A DNA stretch of 64,000 bases from positions 124,001-188,000 of the forward strand of contig LMVO01000001.1 of assembly GCA_002287215.1 (NCBI GenBank), in the 5' to 3' direction. The stretch is from Methanocorpusculum parvum. Lineage in GTDB: Archaea > Halobacteriota > Methanomicrobia > Methanomicrobiales > Methanocorpusculaceae. A model generated the notes under the pieces. That model worked only from the letters and a program-made list of their open reading frames with translations, did not search any database and had not been told where the DNA came from. Below are positions 8,366 to 17,696 of this stretch, piece after piece (position 1 is the stretch's first letter; every line of letters begins with the position of its first letter). A program made the translations under genes and the position numbers.

Positions 8366-9565
8366 TTATGCCTGTTCACCGTGCTGGGCAAGGTCCATAC
8401 CGATGTACTCCTCATCCTCCGTGACCCGGAGACCCATCGTCTTGTTGATGATCCATCCAAGGACAAATGTCAGTCCAAAGGCGTAGACCATTGCGATCAC
8501 CGCGTCAAGGACCTGAATGCCAAACTGCTGTATGTTTCCTTCAAGAAGTCCTCCGACCCCGCAGATCGCGGAAACGGCAAAGACCCCTGTCAGAACTGCG
8601 CCGGCGAAGCCGCCCATACCGTGGATCGCCCAGGCATCGAGAGACTCGTCGAGCCCCTTCTTGATCCTGAAGGTAAGAGCCGCGTAACAGACGATCGCTG
8701 TCAGAACACCGATCAGCATCGCGCCGACCACGTTCACATATCCGGCCGCCGGAGTGATCCCGACCAAACCGGCCAGGGCCCCGGAGATAAATCCAAGCGA
8801 ACTCGGCTTTCCGCTCTTCCAGGAAAGTGCCATCCATGTCAGAGCACCGGTGGCGGCTGAGGCAGCTGTAACGAGAAACGCACTTGCAGCGAGTTCATTT
8901 GCCGCAAGGGCGGACCCTGCGTTGAACCCGAACCAGCCGACGATCAGAAACATTCCGCCGATAAGCGTCATTGGAATGTTGTGCGGAGAGAACATGTGTT
9001 TTCCGTAGCCGATCCGCTTCCCTATCACCAAAGCAAGCGCGAGCGCTGCAAATCCTGAACTGATGTGAACGACCGTTCCTCCGGCAAAATCAAGGGCTCC
9101 GAGCTGTGCTGCCCATCCCCCTCCCCACGCCCAGTGGGCAAGAGGAGCGTAGACCAGTGTCAGCCACAGAAGACCGAAGACTATGTAGGACGACATCTTC
9201 ACCCGTCCGACGATACCTGATGTCAGGATCGCCAGTGCCAGACAGGCAAACATCATCTGGAAACAGACGAACAGAACATCAGGTATCCCGTTTGTCACGC
9301 CGTCAAGCGGGATCCCCGAAAGACCGACATACTCCAGAGACCAGCCGATCACGCCGCCCACATCGCCGCCGAAGGCAAGCGAGTAGCCGATGATGATCCA
9401 CTGAACGATTCCAAGGGCAAGTGCCGTAAATGAAAGCATCATCGTTGAGATGACGTTTTTCTTCCTTACCATTCCGCCATAGAACAGCCCGACTGCGGGA
9501 ACCATCATCAACACTAATGCTGCTGAAATGAGAACCCAGGCTGTTGCACCAGTATCAAGATCCAT
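8366..9565 (-). CDS. amt: Amt ammonium transporter
   Basis: Ammonium channel, 399 residues and about 11 membrane segments. AVGLFYGGMVRKKNV near residue 23, DFAGGTVVHISSG near 159 and the twin histidine regions are Amt/MEP/Rh hallmarks. ATG at 9565 is preceded by AGGTGA at a good distance. The C-terminal tail is short (EDEEYIGMDLAQHG), a typical contact region for GlnK. Transcribed with glnK and divergently from the gene at 9804. Confidence 0.95.
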   Translation of the reverse strand: MDLDTGATAWVLISAALVLMMVPAVGLFYGGMVRKKNVISTMMLSFTALALGIVQWIIIGYSLAFGGDVGGVIGWSLEYVGLSGIPLDGVTNGIPDVLFVCFQMMFACLALAILTSGIVGRVKMSSYIVFGLLWLTLVYAPLAHWAWGGGWAAQLGALDFAGGTVVHISSGFAALALALVIGKRIGYGKHMFSPHNIPMTLIGGMFLIVGWFGFNAGSALAANELAASAFLVTAASAATGALTWMALSWKSGKPSSLGFISGALAGLVGITPAAGYVNVVGAMLIGVLTAIVCYAALTFRIKKGLDESLDAWAIHGMGGFAGAVLTGVFAVSAICGVGGLLEGNIQQFGIQVLDAVIAMVYAFGLTFVLGWIINKTMGLRVTEDEEYIGMDLAQHGEQA

Positions 9566-9749
9566 GAGTGATTCACCTAAATCAGCACAACCAAATACAA
9601 ATAACCCGAAAAAACAGTCCCGCCCCCGACCCGTCGTGGCTCTTCACCACGCCCGGAGACCAAACTGTATTTCCGGATTTTATGTGGTGTTGATGTGCAT
9701 TTTTATTATAGGCGCTCCTGATATAAAATTATATGCTCCATGTTAACAA

Positions 9750-9764
9750 GTGTCACACTGACAC
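9750..9764. promoter_or_regulatory. Palindrome between amt and the divergent unknown gene
   Basis: GTGTCA-cac-TGACAC is a perfect 6-3-6 inverted repeat directly upstream of an AATTAATAA TATA-like element for the gene at 9804. The 238-bp intergenic region also holds AT-rich boxes for amt (near 9710-9735). I see no GGAA-N6-TTCC NrpR-type operator, so the binding protein is unknown. Confidence 0.4.
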
Positions 9765-9803
9765 AGAATTAATAACCATTTAGAGGACATACCAGATACC
9801 CAG

Positions 9804-10721
9804 ATGACACTGGAAGAGAAAATCACCTTTTATTCCCGGGAAGATGCGGCCGCATTTCAGAAGTATCTCCGGGAAAAGGGATGTCCGTCACGGATATCTG
9901 TAGAACACAGCTTTTCGGGCACGCCGTATTTTGAGGGCACTATCGCGTCGATTCTGCATCTCATCGAGCTGATCGGGGCGCGTGAAAAGGATGCCGATCT
10001 GGATGAACTGAAATCAGACCTTCTTACACGCAGAAAAACCCTGGAAGAGTTTTTCGCATCGCACAAACCCGGGGATTCCCTGACGGAAGCAACGCCTTCG
10101 CAGCTTCTCGCGCAGGCTGAATCCATCGATGCGATGGGTGAGGATGTGCAGAAACAGGCGTCCGACAAGTTCATGAACGCACTGATGATCCTTGGGACCC
10201 TGGAGGATAACGAGCTTCTGGAAGTCTCAGAGGAAAACGAATGCTACACGCTTCTTGACATCAAGGATCCAAACGAGCTCCGGGTTATGTATGCCTACAC
10301 GGACTTCAGCGGGGTTATGGAAGACGATCTGAAAGAGGCCGGAGTCAGCAGCCATATCCGGACCTCATCTGCGACGGAGTATATCATAACCGCCGGCGCC
10401 GAGCTTCTGTTCGTTTCCGATATCGAGGATCTGGCCGAGCTTCTGGATAATATGGATGTTGAAGACGACGAAGCTGCCCGGTTTGTGGACGCGGTCTTTT
10501 TCAAACAGGCTTTGATCGCCCGGATCCATGCCCTCGTTTCAGAAGGAAAACAGAGCGAGGCCGAACTGCTTGCCGCGTTTGATGCCCCGGCGTTTCCGCT
10601 TGAAGGGACGGATGATGTCATTTCCTATGATATTTCAGCCGAGTATCTGTCCGGAGTCGTCTCAGACCTGAGAAAACAGGGTGTTCTCTCAGGGAAAGAC
10701 GGTAAGATTAAAAGCAGTTAA
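9804..10721 (+). CDS. Conserved archaeal protein of unknown function, 305 aa
   Basis: I do not recognise this family. The protein is acidic and soluble with no membrane segment or signal peptide and no metal-binding cysteine cluster. An N-terminal region (1-100) includes ISVEHSFSGTPYFEG. The middle is helical and acidic (DNMDVEDDEAARFVDAVFF). The C-terminal 60 residues look like a winged-helix or helical domain (ISAEYLSGVVSDLRKQGVLS). It is divergent from amt with a palindrome near its promoter, so a link to nitrogen status is possible but unproven. Confidence 0.7.
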   Translation: MTLEEKITFYSREDAAAFQKYLREKGCPSRISVEHSFSGTPYFEGTIASILHLIELIGAREKDADLDELKSDLLTRRKTLEEFFASHKPGDSLTEATPSQLLAQAESIDAMGEDVQKQASDKFMNALMILGTLEDNELLEVSEENECYTLLDIKDPNELRVMYAYTDFSGVMEDDLKEAGVSSHIRTSSATEYIITAGAELLFVSDIEDLAELLDNMDVEDDEAARFVDAVFFKQALIARIHALVSEGKQSEAELLAAFDAPAFPLEGTDDVISYDISAEYLSGVVSDLRKQGVLSGKDGKIKSS

Positions 10722-10739
10722 CGTCATATAATACTGTTA

Positions 10740-10809
10740 GGTGGGGGATGTGGAGTACAAAGCAGTGTGGATACTGCTGCCCTCACCATTTGTTCTGTGA
10801 GCATTTTTT
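10740..10809 (+). terminator. Structured 3' region with alternative hairpins and T-run
   Basis: Just after the gene ending at 10721: GGTGGGGG (10740-10747) can pair with CCCTCACC (10780-10787), enclosing hairpin AGCAGT/ACTGCT (10761-10778). CTCAC (10782-10786) can instead pair with GTGAG (10797-10801), followed by a run of eight T. The second form looks like a terminator; the first would exclude it. The remaining sequence to 11045 holds a TATA-like GGAAATATTAATA (about 10865-10877) and a GC-rich hairpin near 10931-10963, with no gene I can support. Confidence 0.4.
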
Positions 10810-11045
10810 TTATATTTTTTTGGCGTTGTGTCTCTTTCTTTGTTTTACATGATTTTACCCTGACGGAAATATTAATACATTCTGATTTCCATTGGTAGAT
10901 TGTATAACGGTTTAGTGCATTCTCGGTTGAGCCCGGGCTTTGGTTCGGCAGAAAAACCCGTTGGTGTGATAGATCCGGCGAATGGATGTCTTAATTGGCG
11001 GCGCAGGTCCTAAAGGACAGCTGCGGGGAAGAGTACGGCAGTATT

Positions 11046-11471
11046 ATGCAGAAACGGCCCGGATCCAGAATCAGGAAAGGAAAGACCCTGACGTCTGCGA
11101 CGATCATTCTGATAGCTCTGCTCATGGTGATCATTCTGGGTCTCGCGAGTACCGGAATGCTTGGGACCAATCTGTTTGTAGAGAATCCTATCCTGAAAAA
11201 GGATGTGGGAGCGCAGGTTTCGGTTGTGGGCGAGGATGTGGTTGTTTTTATCGCCTGCGGGGAGGATGCAGCGGATCTTACCGAGGTCATCATCTGTATC
11301 GAAGGAGTGAGGCTTTCGGATCAGGAGGCCAGGCAGGCAGTTGTCAATAATACCTGTACATTTTCGGGAGCCGCCCGCGGGGTTGCCGGGGAGCGGGATG
11401 TCTCTATGAAAGGCGTTTTTTCCGACGGGTCGGTCACGTCGATCCGCTGTTCGAAACTGAATTGTGTGTGA
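11046..11471 (+). CDS. Small membrane-anchored, pilin-like protein of unknown function
   Basis: About 141 residues from the ATG at 11046; an in-frame TTG at 10995 would add 17. A short basic N-terminus (KRPGSRIRKGK) is followed by one hydrophobic segment (TSATIILIALLMVIILGLAS), then a soluble domain of about 100 residues facing outside. This architecture resembles archaeal type IV pilin-like proteins, but no clear prepilin peptidase site is visible. Two cysteines near residue 115 and the C-terminus could form a disulfide. It appears monocistronic. Function unknown. Confidence 0.6.
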   Translation: MQKRPGSRIRKGKTLTSATIILIALLMVIILGLASTGMLGTNLFVENPILKKDVGAQVSVVGEDVVVFIACGEDAADLTEVIICIEGVRLSDQEARQAVVNNTCTFSGAARGVAGERDVSMKGVFSDGSVTSIRCSKLNCV

Positions 11472-11517
11472 CGGATCATCCGTTGCCCCTCCCTCCTTTC
11501 CCCGCAAAAAACAAGAC

Positions 11518-11529
11518 ATACTTATATGG
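11518..11529 (+). promoter_or_regulatory. TATA-like element upstream of deoxyhypusine synthase
   Basis: ATACTTATATGG lies about 40 bp before the ATG at 11569, which would place transcription start about 15-20 bp upstream of the gene. Confidence 0.5.
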
Positions 11530-11568
11530 TGATACCCGCCCAACCTTATCCAGCAAAAGGTCAAAATC

Positions 11569-12507
11569 ATGCATAAACATTGTAGCACCCAGGTCAAGCA
11601 GTTTATCCCGCGCGGCGACATGACCGTAAATGAACTCGTCTGTGAGATGGGAAAAGCAGGAGCATACAACGGAGGAAGTCTCTTCCACGCAGTAGAAGTC
11701 TACGAAAAAATGCTCAGCGACCCCGACATGACAAAGTTCTTCGCCCTTTCCGGAGCCATGGTCCCGGCGGGAATGGGAGGGATCGTCTCGACTCTGATAG
11801 AAAAAGGTCACATCGATGTGCTGACCTCAACGGGCGCAAACCTCACCCATGACGTTATCGAGGCGATCGGCTGCCACCACTACCACGGTAAAGCCGAGTG
11901 CGATGATGTCGAACTCAGAAACGATGAAGTCAACCGGATCTACGATGTCTACCTGCCGAATGATGCGTTCGAGGATCTGGAAGAGTTTATTCAGGACGTC
12001 TACTGCGGACTTCCCGAAGAGCCGGTCACGATCAGCAGCCTTTTGAAAACGATCGGTGAACAGCTCGACACGGGAATTCTTGCAACGGCAGCAAAACATG
12101 ACGTCCCCGTCTACTGCCCGGCGTTTCAGGACTCGGTCCTCGGTCTCCAGTACTGGATGTTCTCCCAGTTCCACAAAAAGACGATCCTCGACGCGATCGG
12201 CGATATGCATGTTCTGATGAATCAGGTCTTCAACGTCAAAAAAGCCGGAGCGGTTTTAGTTGGGGGAGGGGTCCCGAAGAACTTCACGCTCCAGAGCATG
12301 CTGATGACGCCAAATGACTTCACCTACGTTATCCAGCTCACCGGAGACCGCCCCGACCTTGGCGGACTTTCCGGAGCGACCCTTGACGAGGCAAAGTCCT
12401 GGGGTAAGATCGGGGAAGGAGGGACAGGCGTTACCGTATACGGCGATGCCACGATAACCCTCCCCATCCTTGCGGCCGCCGCCCTGGAACGGCTGGAGAG
12501 AAAATAA
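11569..12507 (+). CDS. dys: Deoxyhypusine synthase
   Basis: Transfers the aminobutyl group of spermidine to a lysine of translation factor aIF5A, the first step of hypusine formation. The 312 residues match the family length for archaea. NAD-site and catalytic segments include SGAMVPAGMGG near residue 63, STGANLTHD near 86, and the C-terminal SGATLDEAKSWGKI carrying the active-site lysine region. It is followed immediately by pyrF with no gap (TAA then ATG), so the two are probably co-transcribed. Confidence 0.95.
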   Translation: MHKHCSTQVKQFIPRGDMTVNELVCEMGKAGAYNGGSLFHAVEVYEKMLSDPDMTKFFALSGAMVPAGMGGIVSTLIEKGHIDVLTSTGANLTHDVIEAIGCHHYHGKAECDDVELRNDEVNRIYDVYLPNDAFEDLEEFIQDVYCGLPEEPVTISSLLKTIGEQLDTGILATAAKHDVPVYCPAFQDSVLGLQYWMFSQFHKKTILDAIGDMHVLMNQVFNVKKAGAVLVGGGVPKNFTLQSMLMTPNDFTYVIQLTGDRPDLGGLSGATLDEAKSWGKIGEGGTGVTVYGDATITLPILAAAALERLERK

Positions 12508-13146
12508 ATGGCTGAACTTCTGCTCGCTCTTGACGTGAAGGGGAGAGAAGAAGCAGCCCGCGTCGCTCTGGCCTGCGAAGGGGAGCTGGATGCGATTAAG
12601 ATCGGCTACCCTCTGGTCCTTTCGACCGGTCTTGGCATCGTGAAGGAGCTTGCCAAAGCAAACATCCCGATCATTGCCGACTTTAAAGTCGCCGACATCC
12701 CAAACACCAACGCCCTTATCTGCGAAGAGGTGTTTGCTGCAGGATGTTCCGGGATCATCACCCACGCATTCTGCGGGTCGGATTCTCTCCTGGCGATCGT
12801 GGACGGGGCCCACGATCACGGGGGAAGCGCCTTTGTGGTCTGCGAGATGAGTCACCCGGGAGCTCTTGATTTTCTGAGCGGGGCAAATGCCGAACGAATG
12901 GCGAAGATGGCAAAGGAGTCAGGGGCCGACGGGATCATCGCCCCCGCCACGCGTCCTGACCGGACGGCTGTGCTGCGGTCGGTCATCGGCGGTTCGATGA
13001 AGATCTACTCGCCCGGCGTAGGAGCTCAGGGAGCACAGCCGGAAGATGTAAAAAAGTATGTTGACGGGATCATCGTCGGCCGTGCCATCTACGAATCAGC
13101 AGATCCGGGGAAAGCAGCGCACGAGTTCCGTGTGCGGGCACTCTGA
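12508..13146 (+). CDS. pyrF: Orotidine 5'-phosphate decarboxylase
   Basis: Last step of UMP synthesis. The 212 residues match archaeal PyrF. LALDVK at the N-terminus, then the active-site tetrad region IADFKVADIPNTN (Asp-x-Lys-x-x-Asp) near residue 56, and the phosphate-binding region SPGVGAQGAQPEDV and IVGRAIYESADP near the C-terminus. The start abuts the previous stop codon, indicating translational coupling with deoxyhypusine synthase. Confidence 0.95.
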   Translation: MAELLLALDVKGREEAARVALACEGELDAIKIGYPLVLSTGLGIVKELAKANIPIIADFKVADIPNTNALICEEVFAAGCSGIITHAFCGSDSLLAIVDGAHDHGGSAFVVCEMSHPGALDFLSGANAERMAKMAKESGADGIIAPATRPDRTAVLRSVIGGSMKIYSPGVGAQGAQPEDVKKYVDGIIVGRAIYESADPGKAAHEFRVRAL

Positions 13147-13317
13147 TCTTTTTCTTTTTTTACGCAAGATATCTGTTGTGTTGGACTGGATCAAATCCGG
13201 AAAGTGTACGGCTGTGTGTGGAAACCTTAGATAAAATCAACTGCAAACCGTAAATCAGAGATCTGCTCCCCGAATCGCTTCGCTTGCTTGAATCGGCGCG
13301 GTTGGTTTTTCTCTTGT

Positions 13318-13443
13318 CTCCACACCCAGCTATACTCCGCCTGATTTTCCGGATAGCGGAGTATCCGCTGTCGCAAACCTTCGGTTTGCTCGCAAGTTTC
13401 CTTCGAAAACTTGCTCAGCCGAGCCCGGTCCGACGGACCGGGC
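13318..13443. repeat. Array of hairpins preceded by a CTCCACACCCAGC motif
   Basis: The 340-bp gap 13147-13486 lies between convergent genes and contains no supportable ORF. CTCCACACCCAGC (13318-13330) recurs at 22953-22966. Four hairpins follow: ATACTCCGC/GCGGAGTAT (13332-13364), GCAAACC-TTC-GGTTTGC (13373-13389), a GCAAGTTT stem (13392-13414) and GCCCGGTCC-GAC-GGACCGGGC (13423-13443). The same style of GCAA...TTGC hairpin with a different stem occurs in the element at 22.9-23.5 kb. Confidence 0.6.
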
Positions 13444-13486
13444 CGCCTCCGCTAAGACCGCCCCTTCGGAGCAACCCGCTATTTAT

Positions 13487-14557
13487 TTACAACCCGGTCC
13501 TCTTAAAAAGTCCCAGACACCGTTTCTTATACTCATCCTCGGTGATGATCCCGTTCTCCCGCAGATACTTCAGCGCCTCAAGGGACTTATCGATCGCCTC
13601 ATCATCCAGCCCCTCACGCGGCTCCAGCGTTACCGGCGAAACGGGTCTTGCCGCCGGGGGTCTCTGGATATCCGGCCTCACCGTCTTCGAAACATACACC
13701 ACCGAGTCATCATCCTCCGGCAGACCCATAGAATCGTTCGCAAGATGCTTATACCGCCCGCCCCCGACCCGGGTCCGTCCTCCCGGCAGGATCATCGCAT
13801 CCCCTTTCCCCTCATCATGCCACTGATCGTCCATCTTCCCCGAATCCTTCTCGAACACGATCACATCATTCACCGGTTCATCTGCCTTCTTTACCGGCTC
13901 CGGCTTGGGAGAGACCGACTCCACCATCCGCGAGACCCAGGCCGCCTTGGCTTCCTCGATCTCCTTTCCCGTCTGACCTCCCCTCTCCTCGAAAAACGCA
14001 TCTCCGGCGCCGTTCCTTTCCGCAAGATCAGCAAACAGACTCTCCGCCGACTTGCCGGCACGGGATCCCGCCGGGGGCTCCTCCTCAAAAACATCATCCT
14101 CCCCGGTCCCCTCCGCCGGCTTATGCACGCTCTGCCGTACCAGATACTCTTCTGTAAGCAGATTATGTTTCGCCGCGATCTCCCAGTTGTTTCCCGCCTT
14201 CATATTCATCATCTCCCGCAGCGTCAGCAGAGCAGCCCTCAGCTCCTCCACAGAATTCTTGAGATTATGGAAAACATACTTATCGTTATTCACCGTTTTC
14301 AGCGTAAGAGTCGGCGCGACCGCAGCAGGCACCCGGACTGACGCCTCCAGCAGATCGATATAGTTCATCTCATAGATCCGGTACACCGTCTGACGCTCAG
14401 GGTATCCCCAAAGCATGCGAAGGCGGGTCAGCAGGATAGGGATCAGAAACTTATCCTTACTCCGTGCGTAAACGACATGCAAAACCTCCTCGGTCCGCGG
14501 AATGTCATCCAGGATCTCGATCGGGAGATCATACTGATATAATACTTCGTGACGCAC
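13487..14557 (-). CDS. SHOCT-domain protein of unknown function
   Basis: 356 residues. The N-terminal 140 residues form a compact domain resembling bacterial PH-like folds (YVFHNLKNSVEELRAAL), though this is a guess. The middle (150-310) is charged, low-complexity and probably disordered, rich in Glu, Gly and Pro. The C-terminal 35 residues (KSLEALKYLRENGIITEDEY, then KKRCLGLF) match the SHOCT short helical domain, often at the end of oligomeric or membrane-associated proteins. It has no signal peptide and stands alone, convergent with pyrF across the hairpin array. Confidence 0.7.
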   Translation of the reverse strand: MRHEVLYQYDLPIEILDDIPRTEEVLHVVYARSKDKFLIPILLTRLRMLWGYPERQTVYRIYEMNYIDLLEASVRVPAAVAPTLTLKTVNNDKYVFHNLKNSVEELRAALLTLREMMNMKAGNNWEIAAKHNLLTEEYLVRQSVHKPAEGTGEDDVFEEEPPAGSRAGKSAESLFADLAERNGAGDAFFEERGGQTGKEIEEAKAAWVSRMVESVSPKPEPVKKADEPVNDVIVFEKDSGKMDDQWHDEGKGDAMILPGGRTRVGGGRYKHLANDSMGLPEDDDSVVYVSKTVRPDIQRPPAARPVSPVTLEPREGLDDEAIDKSLEALKYLRENGIITEDEYKKRCLGLFKRTGL

Positions 14558-14665
14558 GGAAAAATTCCTCTGATATTACTATACCATTAGCGTTTGAAAA
14601 TAGTTAAAGGTCGTGAATGATCGAAAAAAAAGATGAGGGAGAATTCTCCCGGGGCATTTCTGCCT

Positions 14666-16321
14666 TTACATCATTCCCGGGGGCATTCCGCCCATTCCGC
14701 CCATGCCTCCGCCCATCGCGGCCATCTCTTCGGGTGATGGTCCGGCCGACTTTGCGGATGCGATGACGTCATCGATCCTGAGGATCATGACGGCGGCTTC
14801 TGCCGCTGAGGAGATTGCCTGGGTCTTTACGCGGAGCGGCTCAACGACGCCTGCTTCCCACATATCGACTGCTTTGCCGTCGAAGACATCGAGACCGTAG
14901 GTCTTGTGTCCTTTCTCGTGTGCTGCACGGAGCTCAACGAGTTCGTCGATCGGGTCGAGACCTGCGTTTTCTGCAAGGGTTCTCGGGATGATTTCCAGTG
15001 CGCCTGCGAATGCTTCGATGGCGAGCTGGATACGTCCGCCCTGGGTTGCTGCGTATTCGCGGAGTCTGAGGGAGAGCTCAACTTCAGGAGCGCCTCCTCC
15101 GGCGACGACTTTCTTGTCTTCAACGACACAGGCAACGACACGGAGCGCATCTTCGAGTGCACGGCCGAGCTCGTCAACAACGTGGTCGGTTCCGCCTTTG
15201 ATGATGATGGAGACTGCTTTGGGGTTCTTGCACTTCTCAACGAAGATCATCTCTTCGCCGCCGACTTTGCGTTCCTCGACGATGCCGGCAATACCGAGTT
15301 CGTCTGCAGAGATCGCGTCGATGGAGGAGATGAGTGCTGCGCCGGTTGCGCGTGCAAGTTTTTCCATATCGGATTTCTTTACACGGCGGGTTGCGAAGAT
15401 GCCTGCTTTGGAGAGGTAGTGCTGAGCGATGTCGTCGATACCTTTCTGACAGAAGAGGACGTTTGCGCCGGATGCTTTGATCTTCTCGACGATGTCTTTG
15501 ATCATGCGTTCTTCTTCATCGAGGAACATCTGGAGCTGATCAGGGGACGTGATGGAGATCTCTGCGTCGACTTCGGTCTTCTTGTATTCAACGGCTGCGT
15601 TGAGCAGAAGGATCTTTGCATTCTTCACGGATTTGGGCATACCCGGGTGGACACGTTCCTTGTCGATGATCATTCCTTCGATGATCTCGGACTCGTCGAT
15701 CGAGCCGCCGACACGCTTCTCGACCTTGACGTTTTCAGTGTCGACTGTTCCGTCGGCGTCTGCAACGAGGGTAATAGCGCGAACGATAAGGTCACAGAGT
15801 TTGTCCTTGGAGGATTCTGCGTTCTTGCCGGTCATCGCGGTTCCGGCGATCTTTGCAAGGATCGCGGTGTCTTTTGCTTTGACATCGATCGCGATGGTCT
15901 TGAGAAGCTCCTGTGCTTTCTCTGCTGCCTGTCTGTATCCGAGAGTGATAACGGTCGGGTGGATGTCCATCTCGAGAAGCTCTTCAGCTTTCTTTAAGAG
16001 TTCGCCTGCAATGATGACTGCGGTAGTGGTTCCGTCGCCGACTTCATCGTCCTGGGTCTTTGCGATCTCGACCATCATCTTTGCTGCCGGGTGTTCGATG
16101 TCCATCTCTTTGAGGATGGTGACACCGTCATTAGTGATGACAACATCTCCGATGGTGTCGACGAGCATCTTGTCCATTCCCTTCGGACCAAGAGTCGATC
16201 TTACGGCTCCGGCGACGGCTTTTGCCGCTGCGATGTTCATGCTCTGTGCATCCCGTCCGCGAGTACGGTTTCCTCCTTCTTTGAGGATAAAAATTGGCTG
16301 TCCGCCAAGTTGTGCTGACAT
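14666..16321 (-). CDS. ths: Thermosome (group II chaperonin) subunit
   Basis: ATP-driven protein-folding chaperonin of the archaeal cytosol, 551 residues. [13 protein letters not shown] near residue 43, [15 protein letters not shown] near 97 (ATP binding, catalytic Asp) and the C-terminal GGM-rich tail ([16 protein letters not shown]) are diagnostic. ATG at 16321 is preceded by AGGTGATT as ribosome-binding site and a strong TATA box about 60 bp upstream. No second chaperonin subunit is visible in the window. Confidence 0.97.
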   Translation of the reverse strand: MSAQLGGQPIFILKEGGNRTRGRDAQSMNIAAAKAVAGAVRSTLGPKGMDKMLVDTIGDVVITNDGVTILKEMDIEHPAAKMMVEIAKTQDDEVGDGTTTAVIIAGELLKKAEELLEMDIHPTVITLGYRQAAEKAQELLKTIAIDVKAKDTAILAKIAGTAMTGKNAESSKDKLCDLIVRAITLVADADGTVDTENVKVEKRVGGSIDESEIIEGMIIDKERVHPGMPKSVKNAKILLLNAAVEYKKTEVDAEISITSPDQLQMFLDEEERMIKDIVEKIKASGANVLFCQKGIDDIAQHYLSKAGIFATRRVKKSDMEKLARATGAALISSIDAISADELGIAGIVEERKVGGEEMIFVEKCKNPKAVSIIIKGGTDHVVDELGRALEDALRVVACVVEDKKVVAGGGAPEVELSLRLREYAATQGGRIQLAIEAFAGALEIIPRTLAENAGLDPIDELVELRAAHEKGHKTYGLDVFDGKAVDMWEAGVVEPLRVKTQAISSAAEAAVMILRIDDVIASAKSAGPSPEEMAAMGGGMGGMGGMPPGMM

Positions 16322-16380
16322 AGTATAATCACCTATACCCTGTTTTGACAGAGTAATGTATGGAATATGTTGTTTAGTGG

Positions 16381-16391
16381 TTCTATATAAA
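16381..16391 (-). promoter_or_regulatory. TATA box of the thermosome gene
   Basis: On the minus strand TTTATATAGAA lies 60 bp upstream of the thermosome ATG, implying a 5' leader of about 35 nt. Confidence 0.6.
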
Positions 16392-16506
16392 CATGATTAT
16401 TTTTGACGGTCATCGGCGATGTTTTCGGGCCCTATCTTCCTGACTGTATGCAGGACACCCGGTACGCGCCGAAGAAAAATTGGGGAGAAGAAGAGGGTTC
16501 TGCTGA

Positions 16507-17637
16507 TCAGAGGACGGATTCGATACGGTCGAGCGCCTCTTCCAGCCGTTCCATGGAAGCAGCATAGGAGATGCGGATCCAGCCCGGAGCTCCGAAAGCA
16601 AATCCCGGGGTGGCGGCGACGTGGGCTTTGTCCAGCCAAAGGTTGGCCGTTGCTCCGTCGTCTCCTCCGCAGTTGATGAATGCGTAGAATGCTCCGTCTG
16701 CCGGAGCGGTTTTGAGCCCCATCCCGGCAAGTCTGCCGATGACATATTTTTTCCGCGCCTCGAACTCTTTTCGCATGGACTCAACACAGGTCTGATCCCC
16801 GGTGAGAGCAGCGACGCCCCCCCACATGGCAAAGGTATTGACGTTTCCAACCGAATGCTGCATGACTTTGTCCATGTACGGGATAACGGTTTCCGGAGCT
16901 GAGATATAACCGAGTCTCCATCCGGTCATTGCGTAGGCTTTGGAAAATCCGTTGATGGTGATCGTGCGTTCGTCCATGTCCGGCAGGGATCCCATCGACA
17001 CATGTTCCTGGCCGTAGATGAGTTTTTCATAGATCTCGTCCGAAAGACAATACAGGTCGTGGTCGATGCAGGCATCTGCAAGGATCCGGAGTGATGACCG
17101 CCCGAGGATCGAACCGGTGGGGTTCGACGGCGTGTTGACGATGATCATCTTGGTTTTATCGGTGATTTTTTCGTAGAGGGATTCATCGACCTGGAAATTA
17201 TCGTTAAGGGAGTGATGGACCGGTTTTCCCCGGGCGATGGTGACACAGGGATCATAGGAGACCCATGCCGGGTCGAGGATGATGACTTCATCGCCGGGAT
17301 TCAGGCATGCCGTCATTGTGATCCTTATCGCGTCTTTGGCGCCGCTTGTACAAAGGATCCGGTTCTGGGCGGTCGGGATATGGTTTTCTGTATTGAGTTT
17401 TTCAGCTATCGCTTTGGTCAGAGCGGGGATTCCGCGGGAAGGAGCATAGTGGGTCTCGCCCCGGTGTAAGGCGTCGATTGCGGCCTTGGTGATGTGTGCG
17501 GGCGTAGCGAAGTCAGGTTCGCCGACCGCGAGGCTGATGACATCTATACCGTTTGAGATCATCTCTTTTGAACGGTTGTTCATCGCCATCGTTGCGGACG
17601 GGGGGACTGCAGCGATGTTTTCTGAAAGAGGCAACAT
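16507..17637 (-). CDS. Class I/II pyridoxal-phosphate aminotransferase (aspartate aminotransferase-like)
   Basis: 376 residues. Transfers amino groups between amino acids and 2-oxo acids in the cytosol. LAVGEPDFATP near residue 36, NTPSNPTGSILG near 165, SDEIYEKLIYG near 198 and the PLP lysine motif NGFSKAYAMTGWRLGY (Lys near 230) define fold type I. The C-terminal substrate-binding arginine is in GWIRISYA. It is most like archaeal aspartate aminotransferases, but specificity cannot be read from sequence alone. The upstream class V aminotransferase is on the same strand with a 59-bp gap. Confidence 0.88.
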   Translation of the reverse strand: MLPLSENIAAVPPSATMAMNNRSKEMISNGIDVISLAVGEPDFATPAHITKAAIDALHRGETHYAPSRGIPALTKAIAEKLNTENHIPTAQNRILCTSGAKDAIRITMTACLNPGDEVIILDPAWVSYDPCVTIARGKPVHHSLNDNFQVDESLYEKITDKTKMIIVNTPSNPTGSILGRSSLRILADACIDHDLYCLSDEIYEKLIYGQEHVSMGSLPDMDERTITINGFSKAYAMTGWRLGYISAPETVIPYMDKVMQHSVGNVNTFAMWGGVAALTGDQTCVESMRKEFEARKKYVIGRLAGMGLKTAPADGAFYAFINCGGDDGATANLWLDKAHVAATPGFAFGAPGWIRISYAASMERLEEALDRIESVL

Positions 17638-17696
17638 ACCTTCTATGTCTGTTCTGCAAGATATTTAAGGAAAGATGTTGGCCTGAAAAAAAGGGA

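Noticed and set aside
9566..9803. NrpR operator before amt
   Set aside because: No GGAA-N6-TTCC pattern found; the palindrome present has a different sequence.
10870..11000. Possible box C/D or other small RNA gene
   Set aside because: A GC-rich hairpin and a GTGATAG stretch are present, but no convincing paired C and D boxes or promoter-terminator arrangement.
14906..15997. 363-residue plus-strand ORF
   Set aside because: Antisense to the thermosome gene; Asp/Cys/Phe-rich shadow composition.
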